From NCBI GenBank assembly GCA_030144725.1, contig JASKMD010000006.1:9023256-9087255 (forward strand): a stretch of DNA of 64,000 nt, read 5' to 3'. The position numbers and the translations under genes are program-made. Position 1 is the stretch's first letter. Every line of letters starts with the position of its first letter. The stretch comes from Haematococcus lacustris (Eukaryota > Chlorophyta > Chlorophyceae > Chlamydomonadales > Haematococcaceae). Under the pieces are notes generated by a model. That model was given only the letters and a program-made list of their open reading frames with translations, was not told the DNA's origin and did no database searches. Below are positions 46,495 through 58,210 of this stretch, piece after piece.

Positions 46495-48832
46495 TTACGC
46501 AGCCGGGACAGCTTGCCCGGCCCCTACTCCAACCCCTGCTGCTGCTGTTCCTGCCGCTGCTTCTTTCTTGGGCATGAGCTTGGCCAACTCCCCGCTGTTC
46601 ATGAGCTGCTCAGTGATGTCTGAGCCGCCAACAAACTCCCCCTGGACGTACAGCTGCAGCCACAGGGAACAGACGCCACCATCAGCAGGGACAGCAGCAG
46701 CAGGGGCGATGCCACCATCGCCAGGGATAGTTTGATGCACCATCCGGGGCGTGGCATGCGTCTTATGTCCAACCCCCTCCCCCTCCCCCTCCCCCTCCCC
46801 CTTTGGTGCACCATCAGGGGCACCTGGCCCCAGGACTTGGCACCTGGACAGGACCTGGTCAGCACCTGGACGGAACCTGGCACCTGGTCCCAGGTCACTC
46901 GGCACCACTCCTGCTGCACCCTGCCTGCTGTCCAACTAGGGGCGTGTGGCTATGGTGGGTGAGCTTCACACCGCACTAGCAATGCATCGCCCACTCCCCC
47001 CTGCCCCACCCTGCCCTCCCCTGCCCCCCCTTCTCCTAACCACCCTTCCCTCAACCGCCCTGCCCTCCCCTCCCCTGCCCCACCCTCCCCTGGGCCCCCC
47101 CTTCCCCTGCCATGCCCTCCCCCTGCCACCCTCCCTCTGCCGGGCCCACCCCCTGCCATGGCCTGTGCCGCCTGCCAGCTCCAGCTGACCTGGGGTATGG
47201 TGGGCCACTGGGAGTAGGTCTTGATGACGTCCCGCAGCCCTGGGTTGTGCACCTCGTCCAGGACATTGACCACCTCATACTCTACCTTCAGGCTGTTCAG
47301 GATGGTAAGCATCTTGTGGCTGAACCCGCACTGGGGCTGCGTGCGGGTGCCCTTGATGAAGGCCACCACCTGGGCAGGCAGCCAGGACGGAGCGGCTTGG
47401 TGGTGGTGTGACCAAGAGGGGCTTGGTGTGACCTAGCAACTGGGTGTGTGGTCGGAGGAGCAGTGCTGTAACTGGGTGGCTGGGTTTGGTGGATCTGGGG
47501 CAAAAGGAAATGGGACCTCAGGGCCGGTTGTGGAGGTATCGAACTGGTGGCACACTGTCTGAATTTTGAGCTTGGTAGGGAGGCTTGGACTGGACCGCAG
47601 CTAACCTAGTAGGCCAAGCAGGCTAAGACCAACTAATAAGGGACTGCTGGGTCCTCGCGGCGGTGGTTGGTTGTTGGGTGTGGGTCGCCCATGAAGGGCT
47701 GTCCACACAGGGCAGCGTTGCAGTGCAGGCCAGCTGCAAGTCACCTGCACCTCTATCATGACTACTGCTGCTGCCATGGCTGTCTTTGACCCTGCCCCCA
47801 TATCCTTGCATCACACATGTGCCATGCTAGGGTGAGGGTCAGGGTTAGCAGAGTTCCTGTCGTTGCTGCCAACCTGCCAACGCCGCTGCCACTGCCATGA
47901 CTGCTGCTGTTGCTGCCAACCTGTACGCTGCTGCCACTGCCATTGTTGCTGCTGCTGGTGTCACTGCGGCAGCCCTGCTGTCTGGGACGCACTTTGACGT
48001 CCTTCACAACGCGTTCCACCAGCTCCTCCATGGTGGTGCCAGTGATGCCCTTGCCCGCAGTCAGCCGGATCTCAGGCCGTGCGGGTTTGGCTGTGCGCGA
48101 CTGCCACCGCGTCTCTCCCGGGGCATTGCCAGGTGGGATGGTGCCAGTCTCACTGACTGCAGCCGCAGCCACAGGAAGGTGACAGGAAGGTGGATGAGGG
48201 GCAGGAGACAGGCACATGCCGGTTAGCATACACAGTGAGTTAAAGCTAGTGGGCACAGCTGGCGGGGCACAAAGTGCCAGTGCAGTGGGCATGAGGTAGG
48301 GAGCAAAGGCAGCAGGAAGGTAGGTGGGCAGGAGGGAGGTCAGGCTGGCGGGCGGATCAATGGATGCAGTCTTTGTGCCTTGAGCTATGTGAAGAGGCAC
48401 ACCTGCTTCCTCCACCCATTGCTTCCATGCAGCTGTCAGGCTCTCTCGTGTAGCATGGGGCACAGACACACACTTGATGGCATGCGTCAGCTCTGGCAAC
48501 TCGTTGACGTGGTTGGCAACGCTGGAGTCTATCTGCGGAAAACAGTCGAAAGACGCAGGCTGGACAGCCCATTCGTGCATGCCAGGGGAGGAAGGCAGAC
48601 GTACCCGACGAGACAGGCCAACATACTGCAGCACCTCCGCCTTGTCAAAGACAGCATAGATGCCAGGCGATGTGGGGAAGCGGCTGAACTCGCCCTTTTC
48701 CATCACCGGCTGCAGGGGCGTCGCGCGAAAGGATGCAACGCTCGACACATCGGAAGCAGCAGCACGCAGGCAGATTTGTCGTTTGGTTAACGAAGGCCTA
48801 TGTGCCGCAAGGGATTTATGCTGCATCATCAT
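46495..48832 (-). CDS. GRXS16: Chloroplast monothiol glutaredoxin with N-terminal GIY-YIG domain (GRXS16 type)
   Basis: CGFS glutaredoxins bind and transfer [2Fe-2S] clusters with glutathione. The GRXS16 type in plants adds an N-terminal GIY-YIG endonuclease-like domain and is plastid-located. Five exons join in phase: 48832-48605, 48532-48403, 48156-47993, 47369-47190 and 46653-46495 (TAA), 286 residues. The N-terminus ([20 protein letters not shown]) looks like a transit peptide. The GIY-YIG core is at about residues 55-76 ([20 protein letters not shown], with YVG for YIG). The glutaredoxin domain has [20 protein letters not shown] with the single active-site Cys in CGFS, WPTIPQ with the cis-proline, and FVGGSDI for glutathione binding. 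The last ~25 residues are an Ala/Gly-rich extension. The domain order matches plant GRXS16. Confidence 0.93.
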
Positions 48833-49161
48833 CTGGACGAGTTGTAAGCCAATGTTGCAGCGTTAGCGGGACGTGATAGGGATGGACACACCGCATGGGT
48901 GACAAACCGCCCAACCGTCGCCTTGCCCGAGCATTGGATCAGCACCTCCTCCCTCACTAGTGACTTCTACGAGGGAGAACTAGGTACCACTACGTGAGGG
49001 CGGTGTTTAATTGTGTGGAGTTATCTTCCCACGCACATGGGTAGCCTACCCGGTAGAGCAGGCTTGAAGATATTCATCTGCACATCTCAACGTATTCACT
49101 GCACATCTGAAAGTGCCGGGTGCAGGTGCAGATGCGGTCGGTTCGCAGCGCGATGGCAGCA
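48833..49161. other. Upstream region of GRXS16
   Basis: This should hold the GRXS16 promoter and 5' UTR. No coding exon or TATA box is evident. Confidence 0.4.
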
Positions 49162-50147
49162 GGTCACCCCCGCCATTGGCTGCACCCCCATGGCTCAAAA
49201 CATAACATCTAACTCATTTTTGCACGGATGAGGCCGCCGATCGGCGCGATGAGCTGGCGATGGCCTGACTAGAGTGCAGCCAGCCCCAGCAGTTTGCCGG
49301 GTGGCTGGCCCCCAACACGCGACGTGTTCTGGCGCCACGCAGACACTTTTGGCGACCGCTAGAGGCAGCCTGGACCCAACGCGGCGTGAATGGCGCATCC
49401 AAATTATTTTTCAAACCAGCATGCAACAGCGCTTAATATCGCATTCTTCAACACGGGTTCAGTCCACATGTGACAGCAATGCAAAAAGGTTTCCACATCG
49501 GTGTTTGTGATTACTTTTCAGCCAAGCGCAGCTAGAATCAGTCAAAAATATGCAGAAACTGAGCTGTTAACTATGTGTACCGCTTACACATGAAACGGCC
49601 CACATATGAAGGCAACGCGTTTCTGTCTTCCGGAACGTATAAAGTACCACACAAGGAGCCGCACAGAGCTTGCAGTTTATCATTCGACGTCCTGGTTGGA
49701 TAGATAACCGGCCGAGAAAAATGCCCACATCGAGGGAATTTGACATGGGGTGGCGTGACACGAGTTGCACGCTGTTCGGGTGCAGGGACAGCCACAAGCC
49801 ATACCACCACTCTTAAACATGCCATCAGCACTAGCACTAACACTAGAACACATGTCAGGGGTGGTAAGTACCCAGTACTGCGCCCGACGAAAATTCAAAC
49901 ATTTGAAAAGCTGGGCCGCTGAGCGCGATAGTTGTTCTCTGATTACAGCCCCACTAAGTGTGCTATTCCCGACACAACGCGACCTAATCTCTCAGCACCC
50001 CCGCCCGCCCCGGCACTGGTGCACATCAGCCCGAGCAGCCCGCTAGCTTCGCTTTGATGAGCTGCACCGCCCTGCGCAAAAATCGCTGTAAAACTCTTAA
50101 AGACCGGTCGGAGTTTATCAGGGGTGCAGCCAATGGCGGGGGTGACC
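49162..50147. mobile_element. Non-autonomous DNA transposon with 27-bp terminal inverted repeats (986 bp)
   Basis: The ends at 49162-49188 and 50121-50147 are perfect inverted repeats beginning GGTCACCCCCGCCATTGGC. They are flanked by AGCA on both sides (49158-49161 and 50148-50151), a 4-bp direct repeat. The first 19 bp match the ends of the 33468-34694 element at 18 positions, so both belong to one family. The interior is AT-richer and has no transposase frame. The inner part of the inverted repeat is eroded or different from the larger element. Confidence 0.8.
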
Positions 50148-50689
50148 AGCAGCAGGCGTTCAGCAGCCAGCAGGCAACCAGCGACTCGCGCCTGTGCAAA
50201 CTGCCCGGGCTCTAGTCGCTGCCATGAGTAGGAGCCCGGCGCTGCCTCTCCCACGGGTGATGCAGAGCCCTGTCATTGGCGTGGCTAGCGCCAGAGCGCT
50301 GCAGCCATAGCGTAAGAAGCGCAAGGCAGAAAACGCCACAGATGGCGGATCCACGGACTGCATGGACGGCTTGCATATTAAACTGAAAATATGAAATCTG
50401 AAGATTCACAAGCCTGAGGTAGGGTGCGTCGTTCTATGTTAGATCTATATTTAGTCACCTAGTATAATACGTGTCTAGCACGCACTTGATACTAGACGGC
50501 CAAAATCGCGGGGTTCTCAAGAGTCTGTTCATTTGCGTCAAGCTGTGTCTTGCGCCTGTGAGGCTCGCTCAAACCCCTAAACAACGGTTGTTGACATTGC
50601 ACGTGAATATGAAGGTCATGCTGGCGTTGGATGGGTGGCAGATGGGTGGGTGGCAGTGGGTACTTTCGTAGGTCAGGCCACATGCTTGC

Positions 50690-51012
50690 CCTTGGCTGGC
50701 AGAGCTGCCTGTTTAGGCCAGCCGGCGCCAGCTGCTCTCCCCAATGCGCTGCATGTTCAGAGCTGCATTGCAGTCCCTATGTACCCACCTGCCTGGCTGT
50801 GGTGCCGGTCCCTTGCCCTTGCCTTTGCCATTGGTGGGCTAGGTGGGCTCCGCTGCCTGCTCAGCCTTGGTGCGCTTGGCTGGCGGGGTACTGCTGGGCC
50901 CTGGCTCTGAGGCTGCTGGCTGTGTGGCTGCTTGGCTGCTGCATGGGGCTGTGGGTGCTTGCGGGGGGCCACTACCGGGCACCACATCAGGCCCCGCACC
51001 GGCTTGTCATGC
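50690..51012 (-). pseudogene. TnpB/Fanzor-like RuvC-III relic
   Basis: The minus strand reads VRGLMWCPVVAPRK-like sequence at its start, then a Pro/Gln/Ala-rich linker, then, after a frame change, GRWVHRDCNAALNMQRIGES and a stop. It is clearly related to 63330-64000. The catalytic-motif equivalent has HRDCNAALN for DRDCNAALN, a frameshift separates the two halves, and a stop cuts the end. It is a dead fragment with no element ends found. Confidence 0.7.
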
Positions 51013-52158
51013 TGGCATGAGCATTAGACCAGCATTCGACTAGCGCTTGGCCCATCCATAGTCAGCGATGTGATTTGAGACGGTTGTAATATGTAGGCAA
51101 CTTGGCAAGGCAACTTGGGTTTTCACGTCTGACTTTCACTAGTTGATTGATTGATTGAGTTACGCGGCCGCCAAACCAGTCATCGTCTACAAAGCACCGT
51201 TGAGCTTAGTAGCTATCATAATTGATACAGTGATATATGGCCCCACTTAATCCTCCTCATTGAAAATCAACGCCGAGTCCGCCCCAACTGACTTGCTTGC
51301 ATACCTCCCCTCCTCAACAGCCGCTGTCGATCTAAAGCCGGTCACCTTGCCTTGCCGTTTGCATGTGCAGCCATACCACTGCAGGTAGGCGCACGTGTAC
51401 ACCGCCTTAGCGCCGAGTAAATGGCCTGGTTCCACAGTGAGTATTGAGTACGTTGCCATGAGAAGTATTGTGGCATGATTTCGATACCCAACATGAAGTT
51501 TAGCGTAATCTGGCTGCCTAGACCTTGCTCATACTATGGGCCATAGCGAGCAGCTGCGATTGAGAGGGTGGTTTCAGCACATCATTTAATGTTAGCATAC
51601 CTCATGTGGGCACGGCCATGCAGGGCGCCGCAGAATGCACCGAATAACTGACAGGGTATTCGGTGTCTGGACTATCATCGTGCAAGGACTACAACAGTAA
51701 TGGTTGACTCGCAAGCAGCATTGCACTTGTGTCCATACCCAGAGGACACAGGAGAGGACACAGTCCACACACCACCTGGCATGCATGGTGTTTGTGAGGG
51801 TGTATGGCTAGCCGTAGCCTCCCCCTTACATCACATTGGGCAAGGGGTGTGCCCTACAACGTCATCATCCCATGCAGAACGAACCATGTCATGCAAGCCA
51901 CCAGCTCAGCATGATGGCCGGGCATGACATGCTGTGGCTGTGACACATTGCAATGTGTGACATTGTCGTGTTCTCTTATGGCGGCCATGATGGTTGCATC
52001 GATGCCCCCTTTAACTGTCATCGTGAGTGGATATGTATTGAGCGCTTCCATGCTTCTAATCACCAAGTCCATGCGCATGGGTCATGCTGGCTTTTCAAGC
52101 CATGGGCTTTATTGTATGTATGACACAAACATGGCACCGCACTTGGCTGCAACGCTGG
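51013..52158. other. Intergenic with two small minus-strand frames
   Basis: 51459-51247 is an ATG-started frame of 70 codons (MATYSILTVEPGHLLGAKAV start, IFNEED end) with no known domain. 52078-51854 encodes a frame including VKGGIDATIMAAIREHDNV, faintly like an armadillo-type helix pair; it could be a downstream exon of the 55482-52159 gene. Neither is secure. Confidence 0.35.
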
Positions 52159-55100
52159 TCACTGGGAGTCAGACCTGGGGCGCCACACCATGATGTTGCA
52201 AGGGCAGGTGCGCAGCAGGTCCAGAATGTGCGGTGGTGTGACCTTGGCAGAGGGTCCCACCAGAGCTAGCAGGTCACACTTGTGTTGCAACACCACGGGT
52301 GGCAGGCCTTCCAGCAGGCCGTTAGCCAAAGGCACACGCGCCACAGCATGACGGGGCACCCTGTGTAGGTAGGAGCAGCAGCAGCATAGGCAAAGGCAGC
52401 AGAGGTGTGACAGGGGAAGGGCATGAGCAGCAGCAAGGACAATGGTCCACCCAGCACACTGTAAGTCAGGGGCAGGCTTGCAGATCTGAGTGGGATGTTG
52501 CTGAGGTCAGCAGCTACCGCCCAGCAGTGGCATGGCAGGGGCAGGGGCATGAACAGGAGCAAGGCTGGAGGGGGGCCCGGGAGAATGGTCCATCCAACAT
52601 TCCACAAGTCAGGGACGGGCTTGCAGACCTGTCCTGTAGCAGAGTGGGATATCCCAGAGCAGGTGAGCAGCTGCCGCTGACAGCTGCATGCGACCCCTGG
52701 ACATGGAGGTGTGGGTCAGCGGCCAGGAGGCTGTAGGCCGCCCTCTTCACTTCAGCATCCATGTGTGGGCAGTCGGTAGTCACGTATGAGATAGTCACGT
52801 ATGAGGAAGCTAGATTGGAACTGGCTGTTTCTGAAGCGGCTGAACCTGATGCAAGTCTCAGCCAGCTTCCACCCGCTGAGCAGGGTGGTGCACACATCCT
52901 GGTACCTATCCGACAGCCAACAGCCCCACAACACCTACTGCATCCAGCTGCCCCACAACCATCCAGCACGCGTCCAGCCAGCCAGCTCTGCTAGCCAAGC
53001 AGCCAAGCGACCAGGCTGATGGTCATGACAGTGTGAAACCATCGAGACTCACAGCCTGCCATGATGCCAGGGGTTTCTAGCAACAGTTAGGGACCCCTCC
53101 TTGCAGTGCTCACCGCCCTGCCAGCGCTTCCGCCTCAAAGGCTGCCATCATGCGCGTGGTGGCGAGCCCCTCCTTCATGCTCCCCTTGTCCAGGCCGTGT
53201 GGGCGGCACTGCACACCACGCCTCCAACACAGCGTAAGCAGTGTGTCAGCCCTGCTACACAGCAGCCTTTCAGGAGCCCTGCCAGCCTGACATCCTGGTC
53301 TCACTCCCGGCCTCACTCCTGGCCTCACTCCTGGCCTCACTCCCGGCCTCACTCCTGTCCTCACTCCTGGCCTCACTCCTTTGGGTGGCTGAGCCCGCCA
53401 GCCTCACCAGCAGCAGGCGGTCCTGGGTGGGGTGCATCAGGGGGCATAACAGCCGGACTAGGGGCAGACTGGAACTCTGCGGGGCAGGCAGGTGAGGGCC
53501 TAGCTGACCGCACAGAGCGGCGTGTCCTCCTTGACTCCACAGCCAAGAACATACACCGCTGTCCACAGCAGCTCAGGGCCAGGCTGACGGGCAGGCTAGG
53601 AGGGGAGGGTTCAGAGGGACGTCTTTTCAACATTTAGATCACGTTGGAGGGCGAGACAGGCCGTGCAAGTGCAGTGCGTGGCGAAGTGTGCGTCATGTGA
53701 TCAGGTGTCAGGTCATCTCCGCCCCATCCCTGGCTGCCACCTACCCTGCCCACCCAGACGATTGGCATTTGCAACTGGCTCAATGGAAGGAGCCAGCCCC
53801 AACGACGACATGACGTGCACAAGTGCTGGACACGGCAGTTGCAAGGGGTGTGGCTTAGTGTGCGGCAGGTGGGCCGTGTGAGCTGATCACCACATCAGCC
53901 CTGGCTGTCCCCCAGCCCTTTCCTGAGGAGTACACAGTACCTGCACTTCGGCGGCAACGACCATGCCAGTCTCATGTCCTGCTTTGTCCTGGGCATGGAA
54001 CAGGTCACCTGCAAGGCACAAGGTCTGCCTGTCCCTCCTGCTGCTGCTGCTGCTGCTGTGTACTGGCATGGCCCTGACATCCTGCCATGGCCCCAGCGCT
54101 GTTGTGAGCGCGGGAAGTCTAGGCGGAAAAATAGGCGAGGGGCAGGGGTGCTCAGTCTTCCAAGCTCTGATCTGAGCCTTGGCTCACTGCCTCTCCTGGC
54201 TCAGGGCTGCTGGGCTGCCAGTGCTATGCTGTGAGCCTGTGTGCAGGCGCAGGCTGCATGCCGCTGGACACCCAGACACTACAGCCACCCACCACACGAG
54301 TTATTCTTCACGATCACCAGGGAGCAGTCGAACAGGCTTTTGGCCAGCTGCAAGCCCACACTGGCACTGGAAGCTGCACAGTGCGGCAGAGGGCAGCGGC
54401 GGGTACAACTAGACGGGCATGGTGCTGAGCAGATAGGGCCCAGCAGTCTGGGGCAAGGCTCAGCAGCACTCCACACTGACAGGCAGGTAAGCAAGGGTGC
54501 AGCAGCTGCGATGAGCCAGCCAGAGGCAGAGCAAGTAGGATCCATTCCTGGCTGGCCTGTCCAGTGTGACCTGTGTGACCCGGCTGATGATAGACACAGT
54601 GTGACCTGGTGGGTCACAGTGTGATGCGTGTGAGGTGCAACCCAGTGGGACTCACATGCGCTCGGGCTGCTGAGCGCCTCAGAGCCCAGTATGACCAGCA
54701 GCGGGTCCAGCAGCGCCACCTCACTCAGCAGACTCTCCATCAACCGCTCCGACTGCAGCCGCCAGCCACCACCATGGCTCAGCAAATCCGCACACAGAGC
54801 ACCACTAGGCACCACACTGCGCTGGATGGCACAGCACCCCAGGCCCCACCCCAGCCGCAGTGACCTCAGCCCTGGCCCAGCACATTGGCACATTGTCAAG
54901 AGCAGCAGCAGAAAGCAATGAACGCAATATAGGGTAAGTATTATAATGGACAAAGCAGCCCAGACGCAAAGGCCGTCTGCAACCATCACCTCAGCCTGCG
55001 CCTTACCTCAGCTCCTCCTCCTCCTGCCTGACTGGGCTGCCACAACACCCCTCATCCTCCTGCTCACCCTGCTCCCTGCCCGCCCCACACTGCTGTCCAA

Positions 55101-55482
55101 CCGCACCCGCAGCGTCAGCACCACCACTAGCCCTGGAGGTAGGAGCACGTCTGCGCCAGTCAGGGCTGGCTGGCTGGCTGGCTGGCTGACTAGTGACCTT
55201 TGACCACCATGCGCTCACCACAGAGGGCTTGAACAGTATCTGGGTGTGCCAGGTTACGCACGGCCTTGTTCCACTCCCCTTTATTCGTTATCTTCTCATA
55301 TCTTACATCATATCTTCTATATGTTCTGTGTTTGCCCTTCTGCTCGCCCACTCTTGCTCTCCTAACCCTAACCTGCCTGTCCCGCACCGCCTGTGCCTGT
55401 CCCTCACCTGCTGCACAACCTTCCGCCGGGTCTGGTCGTTGGTGAGCACGTCAGTGAAGCTGGCACTGCACGGCAAGGCCAT
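52159..55482 (-). CDS. Unrecognised multi-exon gene, hypothetical protein
   Basis: The proposed start is MALPCSASFTDVLTNDQTRR (exon 55482-55408). Further exon-like segments follow: 55132 to ~55067 (GLVVVLTLRVRLDSSVG); about 54829-54650 (ALCADLLSHGGGWRLQSERL then SEVALLDPLLVILGSEAL); about 54395-54300 (LQLAKSLFDCSLVIVKNNSC); about 54010-53940 (GDLFHAQDKAGHETGMVVAA, phase-consistent with the previous exon); near 53200-53115 (HGLDKGSMKEGLATTRMMAA); near 52960-52820 (YQDVCTTLLSGWKLAETC); 52760-52690 (MDAEVKRAAYSLLAADPHLH); and 52350-52159 (LLEGLPPVVLQHKCDLLALV, stop at 52159). Several joins are unproven, and this may be more than one gene. I do not recognise the family. The helical leucine-rich segments could belong to a repeat-type scaffold protein. 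Confidence 0.45.
53293..53378. repeat. 12-bp minisatellite, about 7 units
   Basis: Tandem copies of CCTCACTCCTGG / CCTCACTCCCGG. It is similar in length and composition, but not identical, to the array at 14874-14996. Confidence 0.9.
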
Positions 55483-56145
55483 GCACTAGCTCCTCTTTGA
55501 CAAAGCCCACAATGCCCACATACACATGCCCACACTCAGGCCATCACAGGCCGGCCCTCGCTCACATCCACACCACTGCCAAACACCCTCACAGTGCTCA
55601 GTAGGTACCATGGTGGCAATGAATAAGGAGCAGGCAGCCATGCCAGAGCTTCCCAATGACACCCATCACAACACAGGTGCAAGAACGTGCACCCCCTCCC
55701 CCCATCATCACTCCCCTCCCTTCCCGCTCCACCTAAGGGCATAGCACTATGCTGTCCGCTCTCGCCCTGCACAGCACTCACAGCAGGGCCTCTCCTGAGG
55801 TCATGGAGGCTGCTGGGCCCACTACATGCACCAAGGTCAGCTGGGTGCGGTCCTGCGCCATCATGTGCCGTGCAAGCCTGCAGCAGCAGTGGTGTACACT
55901 AAACCGGCCTGAACTCAGGACAGGCCAGACAGCAGCCGTGGCGCAGACAAGGACACCAAACACCGACACTGACACTGACACACCTCACGACAGGACAGCT
56001 CACTTGTCAGGACAGGCCAGAGAGCTGACACCAGGGTCACACCAAGACAGAGAGCAGCTATTGCGCACACACATTGCACGTGGTAGCAGCCAGCCAGCAG
56101 CCAATTCTAGCCTGAGGGTGGCGGGCCCTGCCCTTCAGCCAACTC
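55483..56145. other. Intergenic region between two minus-strand genes
   Basis: Nothing beyond short frames is seen; it contains the 3' UTR of the 63260-56146 gene and the promoter of the 55482-52159 gene. Confidence 0.4.
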
Positions 56146-58162
56146 TCACTTGTATGCATTCCTGCTGGCCTGGTTGTCCTTCACAAACAGCAGCAGCCGC
56201 CGAGCTGCAGGGGGCGGGGGGGCCGAGGAGGGGCCAGGTGGGCTGCGCTTTGGGGTGCTGCTGCCGGCCAGGCGGGCCCTGAAGCCGGGCAGCGCGTCCT
56301 GGGCTGCTAGGGTGGGTGCAAAGTCCCTGAGCCACTCTTTAGACAGCACCTGCAGCCACCATTCCACCAGCAGGTGGCCTGCGGTGCCTGGCTACGGCTG
56401 GGTGCAGGCTGCAGCCTGGCTGTGGCTGACAGCGGCTGGGTGGCCATGAGCTACAAGTGTGTGAGGCATGGCACGCTTGCATGGAGTCAGGTGCACAGTC
56501 ATCCTACCACATTTTATCCTCATCCTCATCATAGCAAGGGGCAAGTGCCTACCATGGTGTTGCTGCAGACTCAGTGCCATCCGCATCAACGCAAACATCA
56601 TGTTGCTGCTGGCGGGAGGAGGTGAGATGGCAAGTGGAGGTGAGATGGTGGGTCAGGTGCAGGTTATGTCCAGCCTGCAGCGCTGCAGTGATGAAGGGAG
56701 AGCAGCAGGAGGGCATTGCCACGCACCTCGGCCTGGGGGTTGGGTCCCTTCAGCTTGCCCAGCACCGCTACAGCTCTGGCTGCAGGCATGCTGGTGATGT
56801 CTGCTTGGTCCAGGGAGAGGTACGAGGAGGGGGCCACAGTCTGACGCCAGCAGGCAGTGGGCAGCAGCAGGGAAGTGAGGGGCAGGTGCAAGGAAGGAAA
56901 GAAAGCAGACAGGCATGTAGGCAGGCATGTAGGCAGGCAGGCAGGCAGGCAGGTGAGTACATGAGCAGGCAGGCAGGCGGGTGAGTAAGAGGCAGGCATG
57001 CAGCAGAGTCCACAGGAGCAGCTTGGCAGCGGCTGATGGGTGCGAACACGGTGTGGTGAGGATGTGAAGGTGGGGGCTAGGACTCAGGTGACGTGCTCAT
57101 GAATGTCTCACATGGACTTTAGGCTTGAAGGCAGCTGGGCCAGTGAGCATGCGACCAAGACTGGCCAGCTTGTACAGGTACCTGCAGGGCAAGCAGCCAG
57201 CTGCGCTGCTCTCTCTGCTGCCGGAGCTGGCATGCATGGCCATGCAAAGCACAGCCACACCCTGCTGCCATGACCCCACAGGCAGCAAGCAGTGCGTCCA
57301 AGTAAAACAAATATAAGGCATCACACAGGCAGTCGGGGCAGGGCACACTTTGGTAAGGGTCAGACTCGGGCCTACGCAATCCACCGCCATGTGGGGCTAT
57401 ACAGCTGCTAAAAAATGAAAGGAAGGAAGGCTACGCCCTTTCTGGCGGGCAGGCGCTAAGGGAGGAGGGAGTGCGATCCCTTGCTGCCCATTACCACCAC
57501 ACCGGGTTCGCCTGCCTGCCTGCCTTGCTTGCTTGCCACCCCATATCCTCCCTTGCGCCCTACTCCCACAGTTTGGCCACGATGCCATCAGGGTTCCAAT
57601 CCCACACCACATGGCACCACAATGTCACCTCCACCCAGCTACCTGCACCCAGCCACCACAGCTAGTTCCCTTTGCCCCTTCGCAGCCCTCCCCCTCTCTT
57701 CCCTTACTTCCTCCCCTTCCTCCCACTTCTGCGGCACTGACCGTGACGTACACGAGGTCACGGCGCCCTCCTTCAGCTGCCTGGCAATGACGCTGTGGGT
57801 GCTGCCCGTCTGCAGATCCGTGAACGCGATGTTCACGCTGCACAGGGCCGAGCCCACCGGGGCAGAGGCCACCACGGAGTTGTGGGAGCGAGCCAGATTG
57901 TCCCCGGCAGCCCTCACCACTTGCATGGCCATGTTGGCGCCTGGCAGGCAGGGCAGGGGGCCAGCAGGGTTTAAGGCCTGGGCTGCCTGCCTTCAGGGGC
58001 CTGCCTGTGCTGTGCTGCAGAGGCTTGACTGCCTGTGATGGCTGAGTTGGCCACCCTCATCGGCCTGTGCTGTGCTGCCTGGCTGGCCACCCTCAATTGC
58101 ACGTGTTGTGCTATCACTGAGTTTGCCGGAATGCCATGTTTGGCACATGTCATATTGCGGCA

Positions 58163-58210
<48 letters not shown>

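Noticed and set aside
53110..53376. Gly-Val-Arg-Pro repeat frame on the minus strand
   Set aside because: It is a reading of the 12-bp CCTCACTCCTGG minisatellite; only the HGLDKGSMKEG part beyond it looks coding.
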